In this document: positions 18,537 through 28,046 of the stretch, piece after piece
How positions within the stretch are numbered: the first letter of the stretch is position 1
Layout of the letters: every line of letters starts with the position of its first letter
NCBI GenBank assembly: GCA_016722565.1
Contig: JADKIU010000002.1
Coordinates: 620,001 to 684,000 of the forward strand
DNA length: 64,000 nucleotides
Reading direction: 5' to 3'
Source: Bacteroidota bacterium
GTDB lineage: Bacteria; Bacteroidota; Bacteroidia; 2-12-FULL-35-15
Notes under the pieces: generated by a model
Seen by the model: the letters and a program-made list of their open reading frames with translations, nothing else
Told to the model about the DNA's origin: nothing
Database searches by the model: none
Translations under genes and position numbers: made by a program

Positions 18537-18573
18537 AAAAAAAGCCTCTCAAAAATAATCTGAGAGGCTTTTT
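18537..18573. terminator. Bidirectional terminator between S74 protein gene and dapA
   Basis: The perfect nine-base-pair stem AGCCTCTCA/TGAGAGGCT (18543-18569) with a nine-base loop has A-run and T-run flanks. It sits between convergent genes and probably serves both. Confidence 0.85.
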
Positions 18574-18589
18574 ATTTAATATCAATTTC

Positions 18590-19480
18590 TTATTTATACA
18601 TCTCCACCATTTCTTTCAAGGCATTGTGTGTGGCTTTGTTCACATTTACCAATGGCAAGCGTACATGAGCAGGAGAAATTTTCATCATCTCCAATACTGC
18701 TTTTATTCCTGCAGGATTTCCATCCGCAAATAATTGCTCAATAATATCGGTTAATTTATAATGCAGCTTTTGAGCCTCTTTTACATTTCCTGCTAAAATC
18801 TGGCGGGTCATTTCTGAAAAGTCTTTTGGAAATGCATTTGCAACAACCGAAATAACACCATCCGCACCTGCAGCAATCATTGGCAATGTCAACATATCAT
18901 CACCGGAAATAACTAAGAAGTCTTTGGGACGGTGTTTGATAATTTTCATACACTGCTCTAAATTTCCGGATGCTTCCTTTACCGCAATGATATTTTTAAA
19001 ATCGGTTGCCAACTTAATGGTGGTATCCGCTGTTACATTAGATGAAGTTCTTCCCGGAACATTGTACAAAATAATCGGCAACGGTGATGCTTCTGCAATC
19101 GCTTTGTAATGCTGATAAATTCCACGTTGATTCGGTTTGTTATAATACGGTGATACAGAAAGTATCGCATCGATATTATTGAAGTCAGATGTTTTTTTGA
19201 AGGCACTTAAAATCTCTTGTGTATTGTTTCCGCCTAATCCCAATACAATTGGAACGCGTTTATTTACATTTTCAATCACATGGGTTACAACCGATTGTTT
19301 TTCTTCTTTGCTCAACGTTACCGATTCTCCGGTTGTTCCAAGCACCACAATATATTCAACACCACCCTTGATGATAAAATCAACCAACTTGTTTAAGGAT
19401 TTATAATCTACTGTATGGTCTTTGTTAAAAGGAGTTACAATTGCAACACCTGTACCTTTGAATTTTAAATTTTTACTCAT
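18590..19480 (-). CDS. dapA: 4-hydroxy-tetrahydrodipicolinate synthase
   Basis: The 296-residue TIM-barrel protein has all the expected motifs: GTGVAIVTPF at the N-terminus, the GTTGES phosphate/pyruvate-binding loop near residue 48, the catalytic tyrosine in ILYNVPGRTS near residue 137 and the Schiff-base lysine in IAVKEASGN near residue 165. It condenses pyruvate with aspartate semialdehyde, the first committed step to diaminopimelate and lysine. The gene stands alone between a terminator and a repeat-containing spacer. A near-consensus -7 element (TATCTTTA) lies upstream on the minus strand. Confidence 0.95.
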   Translation of the reverse strand: MSKNLKFKGTGVAIVTPFNKDHTVDYKSLNKLVDFIIKGGVEYIVVLGTTGESVTLSKEEKQSVVTHVIENVNKRVPIVLGLGGNNTQEILSAFKKTSDFNNIDAILSVSPYYNKPNQRGIYQHYKAIAEASPLPIILYNVPGRTSSNVTADTTIKLATDFKNIIAVKEASGNLEQCMKIIKHRPKDFLVISGDDMLTLPMIAAGADGVISVVANAFPKDFSEMTRQILAGNVKEAQKLHYKLTDIIEQLFADGNPAGIKAVLEMMKISPAHVRLPLVNVNKATHNALKEMVEMYK

Positions 19481-19847
19481 GGGGAATTAGAAATTAATTG
19501 TAGTTTTTGGTAAAGATAAATTGATTTTACATAAAAGAGGCAAAAAACTAACCGCAGATTTACAGATTTTACGAATGGGTTGATTATATCGGATTTCAAT
19601 ACCATTAATCACCAATTCAAATACCAAATCAGCTTACATGAATACTCTATATCTGTGAATCTGTGGCATTTGTTATTCATCAATTTAAATAAGCTGTATC
19701 TTTTTTGTAAAATCGCAGTTATGGATTAGCAACCTTTATGAATAGTCTCGTCTAACCATAAATGTTAAAAGCCGTTAAAATAGTACATTTACCGCTTATT
19801 AAATTTACATTTGCCTTGTAACAATAAAAGAGTATTTTTATTATCGA
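19481..19847. other. Divergent intergenic region (367 bases) with an inverted-repeat element
   Basis: This lies between divergently read dapA and the DUF5916 gene. It contains the inverted-repeat element at 19551-19670 and a TACATTTG -7-like box at 19806-19813 ahead of the DUF5916 gene. No coding sequence is visible. Confidence 0.5.
19551..19670. repeat. Interspersed inverted-repeat element (CCGCAGATTTACAGATTTT type)
   Basis: The left arm ACCGCAGATTTACAGATTTT (19551-19570) and right arm ATATCTGTGAATCTGTGGCA (19649-19668) are imperfect reverse complements around a core of about 80 bases. Elements with CCGCAGATT...AATCTGTGG ends recur in Bacteroidota intergenic DNA. It has no coding capacity. 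Confidence 0.6.
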
Positions 19848-22314
19848 ATGAAGAACCCTGTATTATTAAGCATTGCTCTGCTATTGTTCATCAGCCAATT
19901 CACCTTTGCTGACAACGACTCCATTCCCAAACGAAAAGAGTATTTCACCTCCCGTGCTACAAAAACACCCAAGATTGATGGGTTGCTGGATGACGAAACG
20001 TGGAAGACCGCTCCAATCATTTCCGACTTCAAACAAAACTTTCCGAATTATGGCGTTGACCCTACTCAAACCACAAACGTTCAGATTGTTTACGACAATA
20101 CAGCCATTTACATTGCTGCTTTTCTTTACGACTCGTGTTCGGATAGCATTTGCAAACAATTGGGAAACCGAGATGACTACCTGAATGCCGATAATTTCAG
20201 AGTGGTTTTTGATACGTATAATACCGAACAAGATGCATTCGACTTCAGCGTGACGGCTTCCGGAGTGCAATCCGATAGCCGTTTCTCCGACTATTTATAC
20301 AATGCCGTTTGGGAAAGTGCCGTAAAACTGCATCCCGAAGGATGGAGCGTGGAAATTAAAATTCCCTATTCTGCCTTACGTTTCCCAAGCACCAAAACTC
20401 AAAAATGGGGAATGCAGATTACACGAAGCTTGACAAGAAACGGAGAATTCGACCAATGGGGATTGTTGCCACGAGGTGTTCCTAATCCGTTCAAATACTG
20501 GGGCTATTTAATGGGCATGGAAAACATCAAACAACCCATCCGTTTATCACTTACGCCATACATTACGGCCTATACTTCACACTATCCCGCTAACATCGAA
20601 GGAGAAAGTAATTATTCTTCCAACATTACAGGAGGAATGGATTTAAAATACGGCTTAAATGAAAGCTTTACCGTGGATGCCACACTCCTACCCGATTTTA
20701 CGCAAGTACAAAGTGATAATGTTGTAAAGAATCTAAGCGCCTTCGAACAACAATTTGAAGAGCAACGTCCGTTCTTTCAGGAAAGCACCGACTTGTTCCA
20801 AAAAGGAGATTTGTTTTATTCCAGAAGAATCGGGAGACGACCTTCTGCCTATTATGATGTGTATGATCAAACACAAGAAAAAGAAATCATCGTTAAAAAT
20901 CCTGATCAGGCCAAACTATTGAATGCAACAAAAGTATCCGGGCGAACACCCAATGGTTTAGGAATAGGATTATTAAATGCTGTAATGGACAATACCTATG
21001 CCATCGCAAAAGATAGCTTGGGGAACGAGCGCAAGATTTTAACCGAACCGTTTTCGAATTATAACATTGTTGTATTTGATCAGCAGATGAAGAACAGCTC
21101 TTCTGCTTACTTGATTAATACTAACGTAAAAAGAAACAACAATGGAAGAAATGCGGATGTTACCGGTGGCGGATTTAATGTGAACAATAAAAAGAACACC
21201 TACTTTCTAACTGCACGAGGTGCAATGAGTAATGTGTTTACCAAAACGGATACGATCACCAACCAGTATACCGACTTATTCGGATTTCAATATTTATTAA
21301 GCGGAGGGAAAAATTCCGGCTGGTTTCAATTTGAATTGTATCAGGTGGCAATTAACCCAACATTCAATATCAATGATTTAGGAATCACACGCGAAACCAA
21401 CTTTATCAATCGTGGAATCAATTTCGGTTTTAATCGCTTTCAACCCTGGAGAAGCTTTTTAAAATGCGAATTTAAATTTGTCGTTTAACCAAAATGAAAA
21501 TTTCACAACACATGTTACCAATGCATTCGGTATGAATTTAAATGCCAATGCCACCTTTAAAAACTTCTACAATATCTATCTGGGTGGTTCTTATGAACCC
21601 ATTCAATCCATTGATTATTACGAAGCACGTGTTCCCGGAAGAATTTTTATTCGTCCGACCAATCAAACCATCTGGACAGGTGTGAACAGCGATACGCGTA
21701 AAAAAATCAGTTTTAACTTTAATTTGTACGCAGGAACAACCGGTTTAATTTCTCCAACCATCGGTTACAATCCGTATTTCGGAATCACACTTTCTCCGAA
21801 CATCCGAGTGAATGATAAATTGTCGTTCAACATTTCATCCAACTACAACCAGGATGATGGAGATCGAGGATTTGTGAACTTTGACCACAACGACAACATC
21901 ATCATCGGATTACGCTTTATCAAAACCATTGAGAATATTGTTTCTGCAAGATATTTGTTTAGAAACAACTTATCGCTTAGCTTGAGAGCACGGCATTATT
22001 GGACTGGTGGACATTATTCCAGTTTTTACAACCTTTCGGAAGATGGTTATCTGATTGATAACATCAGCTATAATCAAGTACACGACTTTAACTTCAATGC
22101 GTTTAATGTGGACATGGTATTCCAATGGCAGTTTGCACCGGGCAGTTCTTTAAACCTGGTTTGGAAAAATTCGATTTACAATGAAAACTCCGTTGTGGTT
22201 CCCAACTATTCACAAAACTTCACCAACACCTTAGAAGCAAATCAATTGAATACTGTTTCTTTAAAAGTATTGTATTATTTCGATTATCTTTACCTCAGAA
22301 AAAAACGAGGTTAA
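19848..22314 (+). CDS. DUF5916 outer-membrane protein with N-terminal CBM9-like domain (frameshifted)
   Basis: The reconstructed protein has about 820 residues. It starts with a signal peptide (MKNPVLLSIALLLFISQFTF). A carbohydrate-binding-family-9-like sandwich follows (about 30-220: PKIDGLLDDETWKTAP, DSRFSDYLYN, WSVEIKIPYSALRFP). The C-terminal DUF5916 part is rich in barrel-like strands (NIIIGLRFIKTIENI, YFDYLYLRKKRG). The frame breaks near 21461-21464: the first frame stops at 21488 and the second is open from about 21463. Removing one A from TTTTTAAAATGCG gives FLNANLNLSFNQNE, a smooth join, so I read it as a one-base insertion error. The function of the family is unknown; surface glycan handling is a guess. 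Confidence 0.82.
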
Positions 22315-22315
22315 A

Positions 22316-22966
22316 ATGATAACAGCAACCGCTATCTCTAAATCTTACGGAACATTAGATGTGCTAAAAGGTGTTTCTCTCAATATTCAAAAAGGAGAAA
22401 TCATTTCTATTGTGGGTGCATCCGGAGCAGGTAAAACAACCTTACTGCATATTTTAGGAACCCTGGATAAATCCAACAAAGGTGAATTAAAAATCAACGA
22501 TGTGGTTGTTTCGAGTTTAAGCGATAAAAAATTAGCTGAATTCAGAAATAAGAACATCGGATTTGTTTTTCAATTCCACCATTTACTTCCTGAATTTACA
22601 GCATTGGAAAATGTTTGCATTCCGGCTTACATTGCAGGAACGTCTAAATCAGAAGCGGAAGCAAGAGCAAAAGAATTGTTGGCTTTTTTAGGTGTGAGCG
22701 AACGAATGAATCATAAACCCAGCGAATTATCGGGTGGAGAGCAACAACGTGTAGCAGTTGCTCGTGCATTGATTAATAATCCTGCAGTGGTGTTAGCGGA
22801 TGAGCCTTCCGGAAATTTAGATTCCAATACTGCTAAAGATTTACATCAATTATTCTTTACGCTAAGAGAAAAATTCAACCAAACATTTGTGATTGTCACC
22901 CATAATGAAGAACTTGCAAACATGGCCGATCGGAAATTGGTGATGAAGGATGGGAATATTATCTAG
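22316..22966 (+). CDS. LolD-like ABC transporter ATP-binding protein
   Basis: The 216-residue ATPase has Walker A GASGAGKTT, Q-loop VFQFHHLLPEF, signature LSGGEQQRVAVARAL, Walker B VVLADEPSGNLD and H-loop IVTHN. The length and the HHLLPEFTALENV segment fit the LolD/MacB/FtsE class, which powers lipoprotein release or envelope efflux. No permease is adjacent: the gene starts one base after the DUF5916 gene and is followed by an unrelated gene, so its membrane partner must lie elsewhere. Confidence 0.88.
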   Translation: MITATAISKSYGTLDVLKGVSLNIQKGEIISIVGASGAGKTTLLHILGTLDKSNKGELKINDVVVSSLSDKKLAEFRNKNIGFVFQFHHLLPEFTALENVCIPAYIAGTSKSEAEARAKELLAFLGVSERMNHKPSELSGGEQQRVAVARALINNPAVVLADEPSGNLDSNTAKDLHQLFFTLREKFNQTFVIVTHNEELANMADRKLVMKDGNII

Positions 22967-22998
22967 TCAAATATTTTAAGGATTTATATTCCATCAAA

Positions 22999-23670
22999 AT
23001 GAAAAACCTGTTTTATGCACTGCTTTTTTTCATTTTGAATTTTTCGCATCTGTCTGCAAAAAACATACCCGATTCACTTCTAAAACACAAATTTGGTTTC
23101 GGTTACAACCTATTTCCCGGTCTAACAAATGCAGAGGCGGGACTAAATTTCGAATTCCGATTACATAAAAACATTTTTTTAGAGGCATCCTATTATCACA
23201 CCTATTATGGATTTAAAATAGTTGTAGCAGGAGCCAGCAATGCTTTTGAATACAATCCTACATTTGGAGATAAATTTCAAATAGGTCTACGTTTTTATAA
23301 TAAACACAAAAAATCATCCAAAATATTTTTCTATGAGTATAGAATTGGTTACAAGAATTTAACCACCCCAACATATACGAATAGAGATGGTTCTAATGGA
23401 TTAAATGGCACTCCAAGAGAAGTACTTTCAATATATAGAGATTTTTACAGGGTTAGCTTTGCTGTAGGTGAAAAACAATTTATTGGAAAGCATTTTTATT
23501 TAGAAGAAATTGGAGGAATCGGATTGCAATACATTTATAAAAAGGAGCATCTTTATAGTCACGGGCAAGGTAATCAATATCAATATGTTTACCCGCCCAA
23601 CACCTATCGCAAGTCAAGGTATTTCTTCCCTATGCTGGAAATATCAATACGATTTGGCATGTTATTTTAA
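22999..23670 (+). CDS. Hypothetical exported protein, probable beta-barrel
   Basis: The 223-residue protein has a signal peptide (MKNLFYALLFFILNFSHLSA). The rest is alternating polar/aromatic strands (FGFGYNLFPGLTNAEAGLNF, NIFLEASYYHTYYGF, FQIGLRFYN) ending in ISIRFGMLF, which has the terminal aromatic residue typical of outer-membrane barrels. I do not recognise a family. It lies 32 bases after the LolD-like gene. An outer-membrane location is an inference from the strand pattern only. Confidence 0.65.
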   Translation: MKNLFYALLFFILNFSHLSAKNIPDSLLKHKFGFGYNLFPGLTNAEAGLNFEFRLHKNIFLEASYYHTYYGFKIVVAGASNAFEYNPTFGDKFQIGLRFYNKHKKSSKIFFYEYRIGYKNLTTPTYTNRDGSNGLNGTPREVLSIYRDFYRVSFAVGEKQFIGKHFYLEEIGGIGLQYIYKKEHLYSHGQGNQYQYVYPPNTYRKSRYFFPMLEISIRFGMLF

Positions 23671-23736
23671 AATAACAAATTTTATTGATCTATAATTTCC
23701 AACGTTACTCTTTCAATCGTCTCGTTGATTCAACAA

Positions 23737-25332
23737 TTATTGAACAATTATTTTTTTAGTCCCTTTTTGTCCTGTGCTATTTTGAACAGTAATAAAATAG
23801 AATCCTGCTTTAACATCTAAATGAAGTTCAGTAATTGAATTCACCATTCTTTCAGTATGGATCAATTCTCCAAGTAAATTGAAAACATTAAGTGTATAGG
23901 CTTCTGAATTATTTTTCAGTTCAATAGTCATCCTTCCGTTGTTGGGATTCGGATAAACATCCAATAAAATTGGAGAACCTGCATTGTCATTGATACTGCT
24001 TAAACTTGAACAATTTGCCTTAAAAACGGCCTTTTCTGCACTTGTTGTTGGCAAAGGACTACCAATTAAAACAATTCCATTTTCAATTTTTCTGATAGAG
24101 GGTTGCGTTGATGGAAGTCCGTATGGGTAAGTTGTTACAGCATTCGTACTCCCATTTACATAAATTAGTCGATCAGCCGGACTGCCGCCAAAACCTTTAA
24201 AATATAAATCATCACCACAATGTTCTGCATCACCAGGAAACTGAGTTGATAAACCATCCGCGGAAAAAGTAGTTGGTGTTCCTCCAATAATTTTTTTCGT
24301 TCCTGCTAATGTTCCATCTGTTACCCACAAGGCGTTATTGCTGGAGCTGACAGTATAAAGAGTGTCCAATGCTCTGAAATAGACCAACGAATTTGTCGTT
24401 CTGGATGTTCCCACTCCTACACTCCCACATGGACGAGAATTGGCAACCGTATTAAAATTTAAAGGAGTAACAACTCCACCCGATACGGAAACATATTCTG
24501 TTCCTACACTAACGGTTGTCATCAATGCAATCACGCCATTTGGAGTGACTCCGACAATTCTTTGAAAATGTTTGTTTAAAACCGTTTCAGTATACAAAAC
24601 AGTCTTCACACCTGCATCACTTATTTTATAAATAGAACTATTTCCTGCTGAAGCTGGGCCATAGGGTGTGCAATAATAATATTCATCATTCCATACGGTT
24701 CCATAATCATACGTTCCAGTTATAGAGGAATCTATTTTCGAAATTGTTCCCGTTATCAAATCAATTCTTTTTATGCAAGAAGGAACGGAGGAGGATATAA
24801 CAACATCTGAGAATAAGATTGAATTCGTTGTATGTTGCATCTCTGTCGTCCCAACAGAATAGTCAACACTCGCTAATGTTACAATACTTGCCGGTGAAGA
24901 ATAATCCGTTTTATAAATTTTATTGTTTGTTCTGAAATAGGTCACATTCCCTTTATGAAAATAATCAGGCGCAATTACTTTATCACCGGTGAAACCAGCA
25001 AGAGGTAATTGTCCACCGCTTATATCTATCTGACTTGTACCATCAAAGAGTTTAAAGGGAGCACCATTCGAAACGGGAAAAATTCCTTTTCCATTATTAA
25101 ATATCATGGTTTGAAATGGATCAACAGTTAAAGTCGTTACAAGAGTTGCAACGTTGCTGGGATCAATTTTCATAAGCGTGAGTGCGGGGTAATTCACAAC
25201 ATAATAGTTCAAGGAGTCGGAAGCTACTTTGCCGAAATTTGTTGTACTACCATTGGGTTGGTAAATATTTGTCACTTGAGCAAAACCGGCTAAACTTAAC
25301 CAAGCAGCTATTACTGTAAATACTTTTTTCAT
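23737..25332 (-). CDS. Secreted beta-propeller-like protein with T9SS type A sorting domain
   Basis: The 531-residue protein has a signal peptide (MKKVFTVIAAWLSLAGFAQ). A passenger follows whose repeated pattern of short strands (TSQIDISGG, LWVTDGTLAGTKKIIGG, DLYFKGFGG) resembles ELWxTDGT-type surface proteins of Bacteroidota. The last 75 or so residues are a T9SS type A domain: LLDVYPNPNNGRMTIELKNN, LNVFNLLGELIHTE, GFYFITVQNSTGQ, KKIIVQ. It should be exported by type IX secretion and anchored or released at the surface. Its substrate or ligand is unknown. The gene stands alone. Confidence 0.82.
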   Translation of the reverse strand: MKKVFTVIAAWLSLAGFAQVTNIYQPNGSTTNFGKVASDSLNYYVVNYPALTLMKIDPSNVATLVTTLTVDPFQTMIFNNGKGIFPVSNGAPFKLFDGTSQIDISGGQLPLAGFTGDKVIAPDYFHKGNVTYFRTNNKIYKTDYSSPASIVTLASVDYSVGTTEMQHTTNSILFSDVVISSSVPSCIKRIDLITGTISKIDSSITGTYDYGTVWNDEYYYCTPYGPASAGNSSIYKISDAGVKTVLYTETVLNKHFQRIVGVTPNGVIALMTTVSVGTEYVSVSGGVVTPLNFNTVANSRPCGSVGVGTSRTTNSLVYFRALDTLYTVSSSNNALWVTDGTLAGTKKIIGGTPTTFSADGLSTQFPGDAEHCGDDLYFKGFGGSPADRLIYVNGSTNAVTTYPYGLPSTQPSIRKIENGIVLIGSPLPTTSAEKAVFKANCSSLSSINDNAGSPILLDVYPNPNNGRMTIELKNNSEAYTLNVFNLLGELIHTERMVNSITELHLDVKAGFYFITVQNSTGQKGTKKIIVQ

Positions 25333-25481
25333 TTTAATAATTTAGGATTAATTCACTGTTTTGTATTGTTTTACTCGAAGGATATTTTCGGTAAAACTAA
25401 AACACCATAACTATTAAAACTATCCGCGAAAGGAGGTATTTATGTGTCCGTATCAGTACTGATAAACAAAAAGAAGCAAAC

Positions 25482-25871
25482 CTATAATTTCTCAATCAAT
25501 TCTTTCACTCTTCGTTCAATTTCGTCTCTTACTTTATTAAACTCAACAACATCCATATGTTTTGGGTCGTCTAATTTCCAGTCGTCACGATGCTCTGCAA
25601 TCACAAACGGACATTCATCTCCGCAACCCATCGTAATGGCGTAATCGTATTTTATTTTTGGAATTTCATCCAACGACTTTGAATCGTGGGTGGTTAAATC
25701 GTATCCCAATTCCTTCATGGCAGCAATTGCTTTGGGATTAATGATGCCGGATGGACGCGATCCCGAACTGTATACGTCTACTTTCCCTTTTCCATGCATT
25801 TTTGCGAATGCTTCTGCCATTTGGCTTCGGTTGGAATTTTCTACACAAACGAATAATATTTTCTTACTCAT
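25482..25871 (-). CDS. arsC: Arsenate reductase, thioredoxin-coupled (low-MW phosphatase fold)
   Basis: The 129-residue protein has the CX5R loop near its N-terminus (LFVCVENSNRSQMAEAF) and a pair of further cysteines in TMGCGDECPF. This is the three-cysteine relay of the thioredoxin-dependent ArsC family. It also has LDDPK near the C-terminus, the position of the phosphatase-fold acid loop. It reduces arsenate to arsenite. It is the last gene of an arsR-led run. The downstream partner in detoxification would be the adjacent aquaporin, since no ArsB or Acr3 pump is present here. Confidence 0.93.
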   Translation of the reverse strand: MSKKILFVCVENSNRSQMAEAFAKMHGKGKVDVYSSGSRPSGIINPKAIAAMKELGYDLTTHDSKSLDEIPKIKYDYAITMGCGDECPFVIAEHRDDWKLDDPKHMDVVEFNKVRDEIERRVKELIEKL

Positions 25872-25926
25872 GACACTTTAATTTTTTTGCGAATTTATGA
25901 ATGCGAAGCGATAGCTACTTCGCATT

Positions 25927-26556
25927 TCATTTCTTAAATCGATTAAAAATAAATACTGCTAACAATGCTCCGATAAACGGACCAGTTAAAAAGATCCATA
26001 CTTCTTTTAAATTGTAATTTAGAACAGCAGGAGATAAAGAACGAATTGGATTCATAGAACCTCCTGAATAATTTCCTGCAACAAAAATTCCAATGGCAAC
26101 CGCCAAACCAATAATCCATGGTGTAAATGCATTTGCCTTTACAGATGCAAATAGAATAACGAGCATCAAAAATAAAGTGATTGCAATTTCAATGATAAAG
26201 GCAATATATGTATTCACGGAAGGCAGCGTTTCTCCTAAGGAAGTACTTTGAGAAAAAATAACTTTGAGAAGAAAGCTACCTAAAAAAGCACCAATCGCTT
26301 GAGCAAAAAGATATAAGAAAATATCTTGTTTATTAACATCGCCTTTCTTAGCCAAAGCAATCGTTACAGCAGGATTCATATGGGCTCCGCTCCAGGAACC
26401 AAACAATAGAATCATGAGCGCAACTACAATTCCGGTAATAATTGAAATACCGGCTAAGGTAACCACTCCATGATACAGGTGGTTAATGATGATAGATCCG
26501 GTTCCAATAAACACCAGAAAGAATGTACCAACTAGTTCTCCAATTACTTTTTTCAT
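25927..26556 (-). CDS. Aquaporin/MIP-family channel in arsenic operon
   Basis: The protein has 209 residues from the ATG at 26556, with six hydrophobic helices. The first pore motif is normal (SGAHMNPAVTIAL). The second reads GGSMNPIRSLSPAVL, with NPI instead of NPA. Its place between arsR/DUF6428 and arsC suggests an arsenite channel, as known for AqpS in Sinorhizobium meliloti, where arsenite made by ArsC leaves through the channel. Without that context it would be called AqpZ/GlpF-like. The pore specificity is an inference from the operon. Confidence 0.88.
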   Translation of the reverse strand: MKKVIGELVGTFFLVFIGTGSIIINHLYHGVVTLAGISIITGIVVALMILLFGSWSGAHMNPAVTIALAKKGDVNKQDIFLYLFAQAIGAFLGSFLLKVIFSQSTSLGETLPSVNTYIAFIIEIAITLFLMLVILFASVKANAFTPWIIGLAVAIGIFVAGNYSGGSMNPIRSLSPAVLNYNLKEVWIFLTGPFIGALLAVFIFNRFKK

Positions 26557-26581
26557 CAAATTAATTTATGAATACAAAAAA

Positions 26582-27061
26582 TTAATTGCAACATCCGCTG
26601 TTAGGTGTGCAACATCCGGTTGATTCGACAGTTTGCAAATCAGATAATTTTACTTTTAATTTTTCTGTCGGAATGCCACATTTGTCTTTCGCCAAACAGT
26701 CCGTTACCTTATTCGTTAAAATGAATCGTTTGCCATCAAACGCAACACCATATCTTCCGATTGTTTCCGTCTGGTATTCAATTTCTACATCATAATCACC
26801 CAAATTTAAGGTGCGTTCAGAAAGGTCAATAATACCCAATAGTTTAGAACCAGCTAATCGATGGTCAAAATCATTGGCTTCCCATAATTGAAAATTCACC
26901 ACTTTTTCTTCACGAACGGTTCCACCGCAATCAATAAAATTCTTGGTGGTTAACCCAACCTCTGTAATGTGGAAATGAGATGGAACATTTTTTCCATTGG
27001 GTTGTACAAATGTTAAGGTATCTAATACGCCTAACTCTTTTTTAAAATCTGATAGTTTCAT
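26582..27061 (-). CDS. DUF6428-family protein of arsenic operon
   Basis: The 159-residue soluble protein starts MKLSDFKKELGVLDTLTFVQ and contains VPSHFHITEVGLTTKNFIDC and NFQLWEANDFDHRLAGSKLL. It ends in a cysteine cluster (STGCCTPNSGCCN). I associate it with DUF6428, a family I know from Bacteroidota ars operons, with moderate certainty. The C-terminal CC...CC could bind As(III) or another thiophilic metal, but that is inference. It lies between arsR (39-base gap) and the aquaporin. Confidence 0.75.
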   Translation of the reverse strand: MKLSDFKKELGVLDTLTFVQPNGKNVPSHFHITEVGLTTKNFIDCGGTVREEKVVNFQLWEANDFDHRLAGSKLLGIIDLSERTLNLGDYDVEIEYQTETIGRYGVAFDGKRFILTNKVTDCLAKDKCGIPTEKLKVKLSDLQTVESTGCCTPNSGCCN

Positions 27062-27100
27062 AGTTCTGTTTTTTTATATTCGTTTTATTCTAAATCTATA

Positions 27101-27436
27101 CTAACAACATTTCGTTTTCATCGCTTCGAACTTCATACTAAAAAGTTCTCCAAAAATCTCTTTCGCTTTTTTCCAATTTTCTTTATCGATGCAATAGCAA
27201 ACACGTGGACCGTCAATTTCACCGGTAATCAGTCCGGCATTTTTTAATTCTTTTAAATGCTGTGAAACGGTGGATTGCGATAAAGGCAAATGTTCAACAA
27301 TGTCGTTGCAGATGCAGGATTTTTGAACGGAAAGAAATTTAATGATAGCTACACGAGCAGGATGCGACAAAGCTTTCGCAATTTCACTCGCTTTTATCTC
27401 ATCATTCTCGAATGCTTGTTTTTTACTGTAGGCCAT
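27101..27436 (-). CDS. arsR: ArsR/SmtB-family arsenic-responsive repressor
   Basis: The 111-residue winged-helix protein has the family core ASEIAKALSHPARVAIIKFL, with recognition helix LSQSTVSQHLKELKNAGL and the wing GPRVCYCID. Metal-binding cysteines are available in SCICND (the position of the ELCVCD motif in ArsR) and at the C-terminus (KTKCC). It would bind its own promoter and release it when arsenite binds. It is the first gene of the operon and has a palindromic site over its -7 box. Confidence 0.93.
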   Translation of the reverse strand: MAYSKKQAFENDEIKASEIAKALSHPARVAIIKFLSVQKSCICNDIVEHLPLSQSTVSQHLKELKNAGLITGEIDGPRVCYCIDKENWKKAKEIFGELFSMKFEAMKTKCC

Positions 27437-27449
27437 GGTTTCATATTCT

Positions 27450-27477
27450 ATATCGCAAATATACGATTAATAAGATT
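27450..27477 (-). promoter_or_regulatory. Promoter/operator of the arsenic operon
   Basis: On the minus strand TATATTTG (plus 27456-27463) matches the -7 TAnnTTTG element, and a TTG lies 21 bases upstream. The palindrome ATCG-N8-CGAT (27452-27467) overlaps this box exactly, which is where an ArsR repressor would be expected to bind. Confidence 0.5.
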
Positions 27478-27512
27478 ACAAAAGCAAGTTTTTTAACATT
27501 TATTTTTTCTGG

Positions 27513-27917
27513 TTAGAAAAATTTCTTGATTTTATCGATGAACGAATCCGGAGCCGGGCGTGGTTTATTGGTTTTCATATCCACAAAAACCAAGGTAGTG
27601 GTCCCTTCGTTCAGAAGTTCATTTTTTTGATTATAGATTTCATAATCAAACGTAATGCGAGCGGTAGGTAATTCTTTAATGGTTGTTTTGATGGAAAGTA
27701 AATCGTCATACAAAGCAGGCTTCTTGTATTTCAAACTACAGGTATGCACCGGAAGCATGATTCCATTATCTTCCATCTCCTTATAACTCGTTCCTAATTG
27801 ACGCAATGCTTCTACCCTTCCAACTTCATAATATTGTGTATAGTTTCCATAATATACATACCCCATTTTATCGGTTTCGGAATAGCGTACTCGAACAGTT
27901 GTCTCGGAAACGTACAT
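27513..27917 (-). CDS. Acyl-CoA thioesterase, 4-hydroxybenzoyl-CoA thioesterase (YbgC) type
   Basis: The 134-residue hotdog-fold protein has the family start VRYSETDKMGYVYYGNYTQY (catalytic Asp in ETDKMG) followed by YEVGRVEALRQLG. It also has the strand pattern KYKKPALYDDLLSIKT and RITFDYEIYNQ. It hydrolyses acyl-CoA thioesters; the natural substrate is not known from sequence. It is a single gene just upstream of arsR on the same strand. Confidence 0.88.
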   Translation of the reverse strand: MYVSETTVRVRYSETDKMGYVYYGNYTQYYEVGRVEALRQLGTSYKEMEDNGIMLPVHTCSLKYKKPALYDDLLSIKTTIKELPTARITFDYEIYNQKNELLNEGTTTLVFVDMKTNKPRPAPDSFIDKIKKFF

Positions 27918-28046
27918 AGAATTTACATTAATTTAAACTTCATGAAGATAGTGTTTTTTTTCAATAAAAAACATATAAAATAAAAATATTTTTTTATTTT
28001 TTTTCATGCTATTTATCCCTTTAAAATAAGTATAATTGCATGACTT

